From: Hirschia sp964342355
Lineage (GTDB): Bacteria; Pseudomonadota; Alphaproteobacteria; Caulobacterales; Hyphomonadaceae
Reading direction: 5' to 3'
Assembly: GCA_964342355.1 (NCBI GenBank)
Contig: CAYFFG010000018.1
Location: forward strand, 3,415-67,414
Length of the DNA stretch: 64,000 nt
The notes below the pieces were generated by a model. That model did no database searches. It was not told the origin of the DNA and saw only the letters and a list, made by a program, of their open reading frames with translations. Every line of letters begins with the position of its first letter. Positions within the stretch are counted from its first letter, which is position 1. Positions 26,517 to 36,174 of the stretch are shown here, in pieces. The translations under genes and the position numbers were made by a program.

Positions 26517-27173
26517 ATGAGCAAAGCACGTGACGCCTTCGAGGCGGATTTCATCTATGGACCACGACGACGAGAGCGGTTCGCGTATTTTGTGGCAGCC
26601 GTAGGCGTGATTGTCGGGCTTGCCGGGTTTCTCGGCGCCGTCTCTCTCTTCCCACTCAAAACCATCGAGACATTTGTGGTCGTGGTCGACAAGGAAACCG
26701 GCGAGATGGACCGCGTCTCGCAGGTCGCCGCCCTCACCCTCGATGAAAGCGACGCCATCATTCAGGCCAATTTGGTCGCTTACGTCGATGATCGGGAAAC
26801 CTATGATCTCACCGATGGCGAACAACGCATCAACTCGGTGCTGGACCGCTCAGACAGCGACGCCGCCCGCACCCTGCGCGATCTCTGGTCCTCCACATCC
26901 GAAGACTACCCAATCACCGTCTATGGGCGAGACACCAGGATCGACGTGGTGATCCGCTCAGTAAACCAGATTGAAAAAGGCGTCGCTCAGGTCCGTTTCA
27001 CGCGAACCCTGCGGCGCGAGCGCGACACTCGCACCGTCACAAGGCCCTACGTCGCGACCCTGGCCTATGAGTTTCGACCGGAAACCCGCCAGCGCCTGCA
27101 GGATGTCTGGGCCAACCCGCTTGGATTTGTCGTCACTTCCTACCGCGTCGATGCTGAAACCCTCGAGAACTGA
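26517..27173 (+). CDS. virB8: VirB8 assembly factor
   Basis: A 218-residue bitopic protein: a short cytoplasmic N-terminus, one membrane helix (YFVAAVGVIVGLAGFLGAV) and a periplasmic VirB8 domain with VVVDKETGEMDRVSQV, VAYVDDRETYD and a C-terminal VTSYRVDAETLEN. VirB8 dimers nucleate assembly of the channel. Begins 7 bp after virB6. Confidence 0.9.
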   Translation: MSKARDAFEADFIYGPRRRERFAYFVAAVGVIVGLAGFLGAVSLFPLKTIETFVVVVDKETGEMDRVSQVAALTLDESDAIIQANLVAYVDDRETYDLTDGEQRINSVLDRSDSDAARTLRDLWSSTSEDYPITVYGRDTRIDVVIRSVNQIEKGVAQVRFTRTLRRERDTRTVTRPYVATLAYEFRPETRQRLQDVWANPLGFVVTSYRVDAETLEN

Positions 27174-27178
27174 TCACC

Positions 27179-27898
27179 ATGAACTTGCTGCCCATTCTTC
27201 TTCTGGCCCTTGCCTTGCCAGCCACCGCCCTCGCCGAAGCCACCCCACAGGGCGGTCCGCTCGATATCCGTATTCGATACGCCACCTACAACGAGAACCA
27301 GGTCTTCCGGATCGAAACCGACCTGCGCCATTCCACCACGATCCACTTCGGACGTGGAGAACGGTTTGAAGCCGTCATTGTGGGCGACACGGAAAGCTTT
27401 CAGGTCGATCCGATCCCCGAGCTTGGCAATGTGCTGACCATCAAACCACACGTGGCCAAGGCTTCCACCAACATGACGGTGATCACCAATCGGCGGAGCT
27501 ATTCATTCCATTTGCGCGAGGGCTCGATCCCAAACCGCACGGGTATGTTTTTCGAGGTGCGATTCAAATACCCCGACGAGACCCGCCGTTCACGCCCCGG
27601 CACGGCAAAGGGCTTTGAGGCACCGCGCAACTATGCTTATCTCGTCTCGGGCGAGAGCGACTTTCGACCGGCATCGGTCTATGACGATGGGCGCTATACT
27701 TATTTCACCTTCCCGGAAAACACCCGACAGCCTGCCATCTTCAAGGCCGACGATCAGGGTCGCGAACGCACGGTCAACTGGACGCAGGATGGCAACACCG
27801 TGCGCGTGCTCGGCGTGAACGATTTCTGGACATTGCGGATTGATGACGAGGCGCTCTGCATCGCGCGGGATGCCACCACCATTTACGTGAGCAATTGA
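27179..27898 (+). CDS. virB9: VirB9 outer-membrane complex protein
   Basis: A 239-residue exported protein with a signal peptide (MNLLPILLLALALPATALA) and the VirB9/CagX domain: IRYATYNENQVFRIETDL, a beta-rich core with LTIKPHVAKASTNMTVIT, and the C-terminal lobe ending in FTFPENTRQPAIF and NDFWTLRIDDEALCIAR. With VirB7 and VirB10 it makes the outer core of the channel. The stop lies 2 bp before the virB10 start. Confidence 0.92.
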   Translation: MNLLPILLLALALPATALAEATPQGGPLDIRIRYATYNENQVFRIETDLRHSTTIHFGRGERFEAVIVGDTESFQVDPIPELGNVLTIKPHVAKASTNMTVITNRRSYSFHLREGSIPNRTGMFFEVRFKYPDETRRSRPGTAKGFEAPRNYAYLVSGESDFRPASVYDDGRYTYFTFPENTRQPAIFKADDQGRERTVNWTQDGNTVRVLGVNDFWTLRIDDEALCIARDATTIYVSN

Positions 27899-27900
27899 TC

Positions 27901-29310
27901 ATGGCTGAAGATCCCGATCTGCAGAAGCGATTGGACACGTTCAAAGACGGCAAAACCAAACCACGGTCCGGTGGCATCGGCGTTGGCGCATTGGCCATTG
28001 CGCTAGGACTTGGTGGTGCAGGTGCGGCCTATTGGCTTGCAACCGCAGCACAGGACGGCCCCACCCCTCTCGAAACCTCCGAAGTGACTCCGTTCCAGGA
28101 CGGGCGACCCGGATCAGGTCGTCTGGAGTTCCCGCCTGATGAGACCGACCAACGCGTCAATGATGCACTGATTGCAGTGGAGGAAGCCCTCGACGTGCCT
28201 ACGGCCCCTGCCCCGGAACCGAGCCGCGAAGTTCTCGACGAGTTGGCACGTCTGCGCGAGGCCCTTGCCGCCAGCCAATCTGAACGCAATGCGGAAATCC
28301 AGGCCGCTGTTGGGGATCTGCGCGAAGCCTTTGATGCCCAGACCAAGGCGCTGGAGGAACGGATCGCGGAACGGGAGCGTGAATTGACCGCTCTTGAGCG
28401 CGAAGGTGATGCAAAGCTTTCCGGCCTTCAAAGCCTGCTCGATGCTGAACGCGCGCAACGCGAGGCGCTGGAAAGCGAACTTCAGCAGGGTGCGCTGATT
28501 GCCGACCAACGGCTGTTGGAAGAACGACGACGGCAAGAAGAAGAGCAACGCCGACGCGAAGCCGAGCGCGCAGCCTCAGAATTGCTGACAGCCCAGATAA
28601 GGTCGCCCGCGGTCGTGTATTCGGATGGTCAGGGGAATTCTGCGGTTTCTGGTGCAGCGCCTTCCAGCACCACGGGTGCAAGCGCGCCCCTGAATGAGAA
28701 CGAGACCTATTTGCAGACCGCCGCTCGCCCGCTCGAGATCGAAGAAGCTGCGCGCATAGAATTCCCGGATCGCACCCTCGCGCAGGGCTCCGTGATCCAG
28801 GCCGCCCTGCAAACCGCGATCAACAGTGACCTGCCAGGCAATGTGGTGGCGGTGGTCTCGGAGCCTGTTCCCGCATTTTCCGGCGACAGTATCCTGATCC
28901 CACGTGGATCGCGTCTCTTTGGCCAGTATCGTTCTGGCGTAGAAGTTGGACAGAAGCGGATTCTGATCGTCTGGACCCGTATCCTCACGCCCGACGGAAC
29001 CTCAATGACCATCGCGGCGGCAGGCGGTGACCCGCTTGGGCGATCCGGGCTTACCGGGATTGTCGATACCAAGTTCAGGGAACGTTTTGGCGGAGCTGCA
29101 TTGATTTCCATCATCGGCGCCGCGCCACGGGTAGCGGCTGAAAGCACCGGAAATGAAAACACCAATGTCGTGCTCGGCAATATCGGTCAGGATCTGGAAA
29201 GTGCGGTCGACTCGGTCATTGCGGACCAACTCTCGCTGAGCCCAACAATCTATGTGGATCAGGGGGCCAGTGTGACCGTTCTCGTCGACAGGGATATTGT
29301 GGTTCATTGA
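27901..29310 (+). CDS. virB10: VirB10/TrbI channel protein
   Basis: A 469-residue bitopic protein. ATG 27901 follows the virB9 stop by 2 bp. It has a cytoplasmic tail, one membrane helix (GVGALAIALGLGGAGAAYW), a proline-rich then long coiled-coil region (about 95-230, rich in Glu, Arg and Ala), and a C-terminal TrbI domain with GSVIQAALQTAINSDLPG, DSILIPRGSRLFGQY, ILIVWTRILTPDG and VDTKFRERFGGAALISI. It spans both membranes and senses ATP use by VirB4, VirB11 and VirD4. Confidence 0.93.
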   Translation: MAEDPDLQKRLDTFKDGKTKPRSGGIGVGALAIALGLGGAGAAYWLATAAQDGPTPLETSEVTPFQDGRPGSGRLEFPPDETDQRVNDALIAVEEALDVPTAPAPEPSREVLDELARLREALAASQSERNAEIQAAVGDLREAFDAQTKALEERIAERERELTALEREGDAKLSGLQSLLDAERAQREALESELQQGALIADQRLLEERRRQEEEQRRREAERAASELLTAQIRSPAVVYSDGQGNSAVSGAAPSSTTGASAPLNENETYLQTAARPLEIEEAARIEFPDRTLAQGSVIQAALQTAINSDLPGNVVAVVSEPVPAFSGDSILIPRGSRLFGQYRSGVEVGQKRILIVWTRILTPDGTSMTIAAAGGDPLGRSGLTGIVDTKFRERFGGAALISIIGAAPRVAAESTGNENTNVVLGNIGQDLESAVDSVIADQLSLSPTIYVDQGASVTVLVDRDIVVH

Positions 29311-29410
29311 ATGGGGGGGTTGTTTTGACGGTAAATAGCCTGATCGAAAAACGAGTTCGAGCCAGAGGTGAGAGGCAGCGATTTTCGATGCATGCGAAAA
29401 CAAGCTCCCA

Positions 29411-30388
29411 ATGACTGAAGCGCTCCCTTCCTCTTATCTCGAACGCTATCTCGCGCCGTTTGAGCCTTGGCTGACTGATGACGACGTCATCGAGCTGGCC
29501 GTAAATCCAGATGGCCGGGTGTGGGTCGAGCGACGTGGGTCCATTGCCATGGAATGTGGTGACACGGCCGTGGATCCGGCTGATGCGGTCAACCTTGGCA
29601 CCACCATGGTTGGCGATGCAAAGGCCAAGGTCTCCGAGAAAAACCCGCTGGTGTCCGGGAAAGTCGAGTTCCGGGGGCGGCCACTGCGCGTGCAGGTCGT
29701 GGTTTCACCTGCTGTGGAGCAAGGGGCCGCGATCACCATCCGGCTGTTTGGTCAAACCGACATTCGCAGCTATGAGCCGACCTACCTTCAGGGCAAAGCT
29801 GTTTCTCTGACCGATATTCGGGCGGAGAAGTTAAAAGCAATTTCGAAACAGGCAGAAACCGATCTGACCGGAGCGTTGCAACAGCTTGTTGAAAACCGCC
29901 TGAACATCCTGGTAAGCGGTGGAACCTCGACGGGCAAGACCACGTTCGCGCGCCATCTCCTGACACATGTTCCTGACAGTGAGCGGCTCATCACCATCGA
30001 AGATGCGTTCGAGCTCTTCCCGCACCAGCCAAATTCAGTCTGCTTGCTCGCGGATCGGGTCAAGGAGAGCCCGCGCTCGGCCGGTGCGTTGCTACAGGCA
30101 TCTTTGAGAATGCGACCAGACCGGATCGTTGTGGGGGAGCTACGAGGGTCCGAAGCGCTCACCTATCTCGAAGCGATCAACACTGGGCATGGCGGGTCTG
30201 TTTCTACGATCCACGCGGAAACCGCGGAACTCGCCATAGATCGGCTGGCGATCATGGTTCTCCAGGCTGGAACACCGCTGACCTTTGCCGAAGTGCAGAC
30301 TTACATCAGGAAGTCGATTGATGTGATTGTCCAGTTGGGAAGGACTGAGGGGAGACGTGGGATTGCCGAACTCCTGGTGTTGGACTGA
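29411..30388 (+). CDS. virB11: VirB11 hexameric ATPase
   Basis: A 325-residue traffic ATPase. An N-terminal domain (about 1-140) is followed by Walker A SGGTSTGKTTFARHLL at about 169, the Asp box ITIEDAFEL, and Walker B plus His box RIVVGELRGSEALTYL and GHGGSVSTIHAETAELAIDRL. A 100-bp gap separates it from virB10, larger than elsewhere in the operon. It works at the cytoplasmic face to switch between pilus assembly and DNA transfer. Last gene of the virB operon. Confidence 0.94.
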   Translation: MTEALPSSYLERYLAPFEPWLTDDDVIELAVNPDGRVWVERRGSIAMECGDTAVDPADAVNLGTTMVGDAKAKVSEKNPLVSGKVEFRGRPLRVQVVVSPAVEQGAAITIRLFGQTDIRSYEPTYLQGKAVSLTDIRAEKLKAISKQAETDLTGALQQLVENRLNILVSGGTSTGKTTFARHLLTHVPDSERLITIEDAFELFPHQPNSVCLLADRVKESPRSAGALLQASLRMRPDRIVVGELRGSEALTYLEAINTGHGGSVSTIHAETAELAIDRLAIMVLQAGTPLTFAEVQTYIRKSIDVIVQLGRTEGRRGIAELLVLD

Positions 30389-30553
30389 CGCACGTCGCGG
30401 TTGGAACGGCTTCACACATGTTGGGACGAAACAGACCTTCCGCAGCGAAAGACCACAAGTCGAGCCTTTGCAGGCTCGGGATAGGGCACTTCACAGGCCA
30501 TTCTTCGGAAGTTTTGTAATTGAAAACACTGAATAAACCCGTCAAAATTGAAA

Positions 30554-30584
30554 ACACCAGGTGGGGGCTCGCCCGACCTGGTGT
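30554..30584 (+). terminator. hairpin after virB11
   Basis: Arms ACACCAGGT and ACCTGGTGT with an inner GGG/CCC pair. Flanked by A-rich sequence on the left (a T-run on the minus strand) and CTTAATC on the right, so it may terminate in either direction. The rest of 30389-30660 shows nothing else but a short ATTGAAAACAC direct repeat. Confidence 0.6.
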
Positions 30585-30660
30585 CTTAATCTGATGTCGA
30601 CGGCGCATAGCAAAGCCAGTGGGGCCAGTTCGACTGCTCTGAAGGATATGTACCCCTGCT

Positions 30661-31731
30661 ATGGCCGAGAGTCAAGTTCCATACCCGTACGATGCAGAAA
30701 CGATCCGTTCACTCAAGGCATCGCTTTCGGAGCCTCGCTTCGCGACCTATCTCAGCAAAGCGGGCGGAAACGAAACCTTGGCGTTCAACCTGTATCTTTA
30801 CAATGCAAGGCTTGCAAAATCGTTCTTATTCCCCTTGAGCGTGGCGGAGGTGACCTTGCGCAATGCTGTAGATAACATCCTACTGAAGGTCTACGGCGCA
30901 ACATGGCACCAAGATGACTACTTTCGCGACAACGTTCTTACACCAGAAAGCCTCGGCGCTTTGGACAAAGCGATAGAGCGAGCCCGATCCAACGAACGAG
31001 GCAAAGTGATAGCAGAGTTGACCTTTGATTTCTGGTCCAACCTATTTCGCAACGAGTACGCACACCTTTGGCGAACCAAGGCCAATATCGCGTTTCCTGG
31101 CTTGTCCCGCGGCGAGGGGCGCCATGAAATCCAGTTGCTTGCAAGAGAAATCAACCGGTTCAGAAACAGAATCGCACATCACGAGCCCATCTTGGACATG
31201 AACGTCCCCGATCTGTACTCGAAAATCATCAAGTTGGTGGAGCTTCGATGCAAAGCCACAGCCAATTGGATGCGGCATCACTCGACAATAAATATCGTAA
31301 TGCGCTCTCGACCCAATCTGGCGGGGTCCGCACCGGTCTCGTTGGCGAGCAGAGCAGACAAAAGGTTTATGATAGTTGAGAGAAACAACAAGTTGGTAGA
31401 GTTCGCGGGCGAGCAGTTACAGAGCAGTGCTGCCTTCGTTTGTGTGGAAGATGGCGGCGTTGTTGGGGCGATCACACACCATCAGCTAGCGAATTACCTG
31501 ACTGCCAAAGCAGCCGAATTGGACGGCTTGATCGATCTGAACGACCATACAATAGCTGACATTCTGGCTGATCCCGTAATCTCTGATGGATTTCGCCCTG
31601 TGCCCGCACAATCATCCTTCTTCGACGCAATTAAGATTCTGAAGGAACCCAAAACTCGGGTTGTCGTTGCCATCGACTCGACGAATGGGGCACCTGTTGG
31701 TGTGGTACTGCGGGCCCACAGACGGTACTAG
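30661..31731 (+). CDS. Abi_2-like HEPN protein fused to a CBS-like region
   Basis: A 356-residue protein. Residues about 10-200 match the Abi-like (AbiD/F, Abi_2) pattern: SLSEPRFATYLSKAGGNETLAF, LYNARLAKSFLFPLSVAEVTLRNAV, and a HEPN ribonuclease motif RNRIAH (R168 to H173) in REINRFRNRIAHHEPIL. Residues about 225-356 look like a pair of CBS repeats (AAFVCVEDGGVVGAITHHQL; TIADILADP; RVVVAIDSTNGAPVGVVL), which bind adenine nucleotides in other proteins. The inferred role is abortive-infection RNase gated by a nucleotide ligand. It stands alone between virB11 and the convergent virD4 with no antitoxin gene visible. Repeat assignment is by eye. Confidence 0.65.
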   Translation: MAESQVPYPYDAETIRSLKASLSEPRFATYLSKAGGNETLAFNLYLYNARLAKSFLFPLSVAEVTLRNAVDNILLKVYGATWHQDDYFRDNVLTPESLGALDKAIERARSNERGKVIAELTFDFWSNLFRNEYAHLWRTKANIAFPGLSRGEGRHEIQLLAREINRFRNRIAHHEPILDMNVPDLYSKIIKLVELRCKATANWMRHHSTINIVMRSRPNLAGSAPVSLASRADKRFMIVERNNKLVEFAGEQLQSSAAFVCVEDGGVVGAITHHQLANYLTAKAAELDGLIDLNDHTIADILADPVISDGFRPVPAQSSFFDAIKILKEPKTRVVVAIDSTNGAPVGVVLRAHRRY

Positions 31732-31773
31732 AAATGTCATTTGATTGTTCGCTGTTTCAACCGCAGCTTTTGT

Positions 31774-33666
31774 CTACTCCCCCAACAAGTCCTCAACGAA
31801 ACTCTCCTGCCGATCCAACACCTGTTCCCACTCCGGCGGCACCCCATCGTCACGGTCCATCTCCTCCGGTCTGAAATCTTCAGCATCGGGTTTCGCCGCC
31901 ACCGCCCGCATCGCGCGCGCTTGTCGCCGCCGTGACCTCAATGTGCTGCCTGACTCATCCTCAACATCTTCACCGTCATCGCCTCCATCGATCCAAGGCC
32001 CCACTCCCTCCACACTCGGCGGATATGGGTAATCCCTGCTCTCCTGCCGCTCGGCCATCCCCTTGAACAACGGATCATCGTAATACTTGATCCGCTGCGC
32101 CTTGATCGGATGTTGGGGCGAGGCAAGGACGATCACCTCATCCGGATCGAGCAGCCGTGCCTCGGTTTCCGAGAGCAGCGGTCGTTCCTCCAACCGCGCA
32201 CTGGTCGAGGTCGCGCCGAGGATCCCCTTGTTGCGCCCATACATGCGCGTGACCGCCTCGCGCGTAGTGCTGCCAACCGCCGCCGACACCTCCCGTACCG
32301 TGCGCTGATCTCTGGGTGTGATGTAGAGCTTGAGCCCTGCCCCGTTTTCGAGACTCTCACGGCCTTCCGATCCGTAGATACGGTCCAATGCCGCCAGTGA
32401 CTGCGCAATCATGGCCACGCGCCCGCCATAGCTCGCAAGTGAATGGATCGCACGCTCCAAATAGGGCATTGCGCCCATTTGCTGGAATTCATCGATCATC
32501 ATCATTACCGGCCAGGGTTCATCCGGGTCCGGCTCGTTCAGACGCAGACTGGCGATGAGATCGGCAAACATGAGACGCAGAAGCGGCGCCAGCGTCGCGA
32601 TATGATCCTCGGAGACGACGATGTAAAGCGAATGTGGTTTGCGCCGGAACTGGCCAAAGTCGAAATCGCTGGCCTCGGTCGCCGAGCGCACCGCCGGGTT
32701 GTCCCATTGCTTGAGGCCGGCGGTCATCAGGGCCTGGATGTTCGAGGTCAGAAGCCGCGAGGAGGCGCTCGCCGCATTGGTCCAGAGCTCGCGAACCACC
32801 TCTTCCTTCGCCTGTTCGGCGTAGGCGCTGTACTGGGCGTTCTTGTAATCCCCTGCCGAGACGATCTTGTTGACCTCGCCCAGGGTCGGTGTACCGCGCT
32901 GGATCGCGAGCAGACAAGCGGCCACGAAGATCGACTTGCCGGCCTCGGAGAAGGTGTCGAGGGTCTTGTTGTCCTTGTCGAGGAAGAGATCGGCCAGGAT
33001 CGACACTTCGGTGAACTGCTGCGCGAAACTGGGGTAGGCCGCGATCCGAGCGAGCGGATTGTAGCGATGCGTGCTGTTGGCCCAGTCAAACGGGCTGAAC
33101 CGGAACACCTCATCGCCATTGAGCGCCCTGAGCCGCGAGGTCTTGTCGAAATTCTCGCCCTTGACGTCGAGCACCACGACCGAGCCCTCGAAGGAGAGAA
33201 GGTTCGGGATCACGAAACCTACGCCCTTACCGGCCCGGGTCGGGGCCACCATCATCACATGCGGGATTTCAGTCGAGGATATGAAATCAGCCTTGGATTT
33301 CGGCTTGCCGAGCTTGCCGCAAACAAAACCCTTGCCGGGACCTTGCAGCATACCGTTCTTTCGAAGCTCCGCCTTGGTCTGCCAATGGGCAGAGCCGTAG
33401 TCATCCTGCTCACGTTTCCAGGTCCAGGCGGCGGCGAGAACGCCAAGCCCAAGCGCACCGAACCCGACAGCGCCAAACGCCACCTTGAAGGCTTCTGGAT
33501 GCGCGAGGCGCAATCCCGCCCCGGCACGCCAGACGGCAAACATATCGAACTGGCCAAAACCGGTGCGCAGCGCCAGCGCCAGGTAGAAGCTGGCGACGAT
33601 GGTGCCAAGCAAAGTGCCACAGATCAGACCGAAGGGCACTGCGGCCCAGAGAGGAATGGGTTTCAT
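31774..33666 (-). CDS. virD4: VirD4/TraG coupling protein
   Basis: A 630-residue coupling ATPase that brings the relaxase-DNA complex to the channel. ATG 33666 is favoured by GGAG upstream (a TTG lies two codons earlier). Two N-terminal membrane helices (AAVPFGLICGTLLGTIVASFYL; FGAVGFGALGLGVLAAAW) precede Walker A MVAPTRAGKGVGFVIPN near 142 and Walker B PVMMMIDEFQQMG, then VAMIAQSLAALDRIYG. The C-terminal tail is acidic. It starts 14 bp after the relaxase stop, same strand, so mobC-relaxase-virD4 form an operon opposite in direction to virB. Confidence 0.94.
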   Translation of the reverse strand: MKPIPLWAAVPFGLICGTLLGTIVASFYLALALRTGFGQFDMFAVWRAGAGLRLAHPEAFKVAFGAVGFGALGLGVLAAAWTWKREQDDYGSAHWQTKAELRKNGMLQGPGKGFVCGKLGKPKSKADFISSTEIPHVMMVAPTRAGKGVGFVIPNLLSFEGSVVVLDVKGENFDKTSRLRALNGDEVFRFSPFDWANSTHRYNPLARIAAYPSFAQQFTEVSILADLFLDKDNKTLDTFSEAGKSIFVAACLLAIQRGTPTLGEVNKIVSAGDYKNAQYSAYAEQAKEEVVRELWTNAASASSRLLTSNIQALMTAGLKQWDNPAVRSATEASDFDFGQFRRKPHSLYIVVSEDHIATLAPLLRLMFADLIASLRLNEPDPDEPWPVMMMIDEFQQMGAMPYLERAIHSLASYGGRVAMIAQSLAALDRIYGSEGRESLENGAGLKLYITPRDQRTVREVSAAVGSTTREAVTRMYGRNKGILGATSTSARLEERPLLSETEARLLDPDEVIVLASPQHPIKAQRIKYYDDPLFKGMAERQESRDYPYPPSVEGVGPWIDGGDDGEDVEDESGSTLRSRRRQARAMRAVAAKPDAEDFRPEEMDRDDGVPPEWEQVLDRQESFVEDLLGE

Positions 33667-33680
33667 GGGCAATGCTCCGA

Positions 33681-35597
33681 TCAGAAGGACATGTCGTCGT
33701 CGAGATCGCGCCCAAGGTCCCGGCCTCGGGACTGCTCAGCTTCCATCTGCCGAGCCACCTCCGTCACCTTGCCCTGTTGCAGGGCGGCGGCACGGTCGGT
33801 GAACACCTGATCGCCGGTTTCCTCATGGGTCATTTCGAGGAATTCCTGCGTCACGGTGATCTGGTCGATCTTACCGGGCAATGCATTTTCCAGCACTGCA
33901 AAATTACCGCGCCGCAACTCGGCCAGGCCTTCCTCGCCCAGCTCCTTGAAGAGCTCGGCCTGCAAGGACCGTTCAACCACCTCTTCCTGTTCCTCGGTGA
34001 GCCTGCCCTCTTTCAGCATATCCGCGAGTTCCTGCAGATAGGTGTTGGGTCCCCGGTCGGCATCGTCCACGAGCGAGAGGTCATGCCCATCCTCAGCATT
34101 GAGCCCCGCCCCGACAGGAATGCCCATCTGCTTTGCCCGCTCCATGATACGGTCCATCACGCCATCGACCTTCGCGAGCGCGGCATCGAGCTGGTCGTCA
34201 TTGGCGGTCTCAACAGTGAGACCGTCCTTCGCCAATACCGCCCCCATGTCCCGCTCGACCCAATCCTGCGCCAGCCCGTAGTTCGTGGTGCCGCCCGAGA
34301 CGATGCGGGCGGTGAGATCATCACCGTCAATCCCGGCTTCGCGCGCATCAGACAGGATGCCCTCCAGACCTTCATCCTGCCCGGAATGCAACGCTTCGAT
34401 CAAACGCGCATCCCCTGCCCCCGGTGGATAGGGCTCTGCCAGGTCGCGCGCAAACCGCGCCCGAAGATCGGGGTCCGGTACCATCTGCGACAGATCACGG
34501 ATGATCGGTGCGGCTTTCACTTCGAAGCTGGCGCGTGCCTCACCGTCCAATTCTTCGGCCTTGAGCCGCAAGGCCTCGATGGTGCGCTCGGAATACTCGA
34601 TCGCATCCCCGACGGTCTGGATATCCTTCATGTCAATCTCTCCTGCGGTGAACTGGTGAACGGTATTGGTGCCAAGGCCCTTGGCCATGGCCCGCACAGC
34701 ACGCGCCAGATGGCGCTGATCCATGCGATCCAGAAGGTCGGCAAACTTGGCATAGTCCTTGGCAAAGCCCACGACCTGGGCCTGGGCGATGGCGGATTCC
34801 TCCGGCGTCATCGCGATTTCGCGCGGCAGACGCGCCTCTTCCTTGGCCCGGTAGATTTCTTCGATGCCGGGGGCCTTGGCGAAGATGCCGCGCTCGAGCC
34901 GGGTGGTGGCATCCAGCATCACGCCATAGCCCTCTGCGATCTCCGCCTGCTTCTCGCGCATGAGTTGGGGCGACATTACCCCCTCAGCCCAGCAGGAGAA
35001 CCAGGTCCCCTGCTCCCGACCACGATTGTTCAGAACGATATGGGCGTGGCGGTGTGCGCGGTCGTCATGGACCGCCAACACGTAATCCCACTGGTCGCCA
35101 TATTCGCCGCTCTCGAAGAAATGCTCCGCCCAGTCGAGCGCGATATCGCGGACCTTCTCGGTGCTGACATCCGTGGGGAAGGACAGAAGCATATGAGAGG
35201 TGAAGCCTAGCTTCGTCGTGCCCCGCCAGGTCTCGGCCCAGGCGTCGATGATCTCGTCCTTCTGCTCGCCCGTCAAAACCGCTGCTTCGTCCAGCGGGTT
35301 GGTCATCGTCGAATAGGTGAAGACCGCCTTGTCGTTGATGTAGGAGAGTTGGTTGCCGAGAGATGCCCGCGTCTTGCACCCCCCTGCCCTGATCCGCTTG
35401 AACACAGCCGCCCGGCTTTGACCGGATGCCGCCTTGGCGATGTTGCGGACCGAGAGCCGTCCAACCCGCGCGTAGCTGCGCCCCTGTCGACGACCCGCCA
35501 GCCGCGCATCAATCCGGGCTTGGGCCTTGCCCCGGATGCGCTCGTCCTCCCAGAGACGCCCCATGACCGAGGTGTAGAGGGAGAGCGGATCAGCCAT
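33681..35597 (-). CDS. VirD2-like conjugative relaxase
   Basis: A 638-residue relaxase that nicks oriT and pilots the strand. ATG 35597 (MADPLSLYTSVMG) is preferred over an upstream in-frame start. The catalytic domain shows HRHAHIVLNNRGREQGT (metal-binding histidines) near residue 180, with SYINDKAVFTYSTM and LGFTSHMLLSFP before it. This His-cluster type belongs to VirD2-like MOBP/MOBQ relaxases. The C-terminal 350 residues are acidic, helical and repeat-poor, ending RDLGRDLDDDMSF, a tail that may carry the secretion signal. Its start overlaps the end of the mobC-like gene by 8 bp. Confidence 0.88.
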   Translation of the reverse strand: MADPLSLYTSVMGRLWEDERIRGKAQARIDARLAGRRQGRSYARVGRLSVRNIAKAASGQSRAAVFKRIRAGGCKTRASLGNQLSYINDKAVFTYSTMTNPLDEAAVLTGEQKDEIIDAWAETWRGTTKLGFTSHMLLSFPTDVSTEKVRDIALDWAEHFFESGEYGDQWDYVLAVHDDRAHRHAHIVLNNRGREQGTWFSCWAEGVMSPQLMREKQAEIAEGYGVMLDATTRLERGIFAKAPGIEEIYRAKEEARLPREIAMTPEESAIAQAQVVGFAKDYAKFADLLDRMDQRHLARAVRAMAKGLGTNTVHQFTAGEIDMKDIQTVGDAIEYSERTIEALRLKAEELDGEARASFEVKAAPIIRDLSQMVPDPDLRARFARDLAEPYPPGAGDARLIEALHSGQDEGLEGILSDAREAGIDGDDLTARIVSGGTTNYGLAQDWVERDMGAVLAKDGLTVETANDDQLDAALAKVDGVMDRIMERAKQMGIPVGAGLNAEDGHDLSLVDDADRGPNTYLQELADMLKEGRLTEEQEEVVERSLQAELFKELGEEGLAELRRGNFAVLENALPGKIDQITVTQEFLEMTHEETGDQVFTDRAAALQQGKVTEVARQMEAEQSRGRDLGRDLDDDMSF

Positions 35598-36174
35598 GGG
35601 AAGCACCCAAAGCGGTACGCTCCACTTCGTCAGCTTCAACCACATCCGGCAGCCCAGATCCACGCTGCACTTGTGCCAGATCCTTCATCGCACCGATCTC
35701 GCGGGTCATCTTCTGAGCCAGCTCGACCAGCTCAGAAACCAGGGCTCGATCTTCGTCCGTTAGCACCAACCGTCCTCGCCGCACCGACTTGGCCAGCGCC
35801 ATCCCGGCATCGGTCAGATCTCTTGATTGATGCCAGACCTCGACAAACCCATCGAGCCGATCTGCGGTCACATCCATGAATCCACAGCGCGCTCGCACCA
35901 CCGCTTTCAGCGCCTGGCTGCGATTGGCGAAACCTCGCGCCCGCCAATCCGCATCGAAAGCAGAAAGCTCGGATAGAAAAGCGCGAAAGGTGACAACCTC
36001 GGAAGGATCGCGGACCGCGATACCCTCGCCGATCTCCTCCTTTGCAAGCCGCAAAACATGCCGCGCCGACACACCGAACTCCGCCGACAAATCTTGGGCT
36101 GCCTCGCCAGCCTGGAACCGCCGAGCGATCTCGATCCGTTGTTCGATCGTCAGGTTTTTGCGCGAACGCTTCAC
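35590..36174 (-). CDS. MobC/VirD1-like relaxosome accessory protein
   Basis: A 194-residue basic protein. GTG 36174 is chosen because CGAGGGG precedes it; a TTG at 36222 is possible. The N-terminal 50 residues form a helix-turn-helix (LTIEQRIEIARRFQAGEAAQDLSAEFGVSARHVLRLA). The middle (FANRSQALKAVVRARCGFMDV) resembles the MobC/ribbon-helix-type relaxosome proteins that bind near oriT. First gene of the mob operon and translationally coupled to the relaxase. It may also repress its own promoter, since the dyad at 36192-36207 lies just upstream. Confidence 0.65.
   Translation of the reverse strand: MKRSRKNLTIEQRIEIARRFQAGEAAQDLSAEFGVSARHVLRLAKEEIGEGIAVRDPSEVVTFRAFLSELSAFDADWRARGFANRSQALKAVVRARCGFMDVTADRLDGFVEVWHQSRDLTDAGMALAKSVRRGRLVLTDEDRALVSELVELAQKMTREIGAMKDLAQVQRGSGLPDVVEADEVERTALGASHG

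Noticed and set aside
32443..35210. Long plus-strand frames (32443-33810 and 33672-35210)
   Set aside because: Antisense to virD4 and the relaxase; His/Arg-rich translations without domains.
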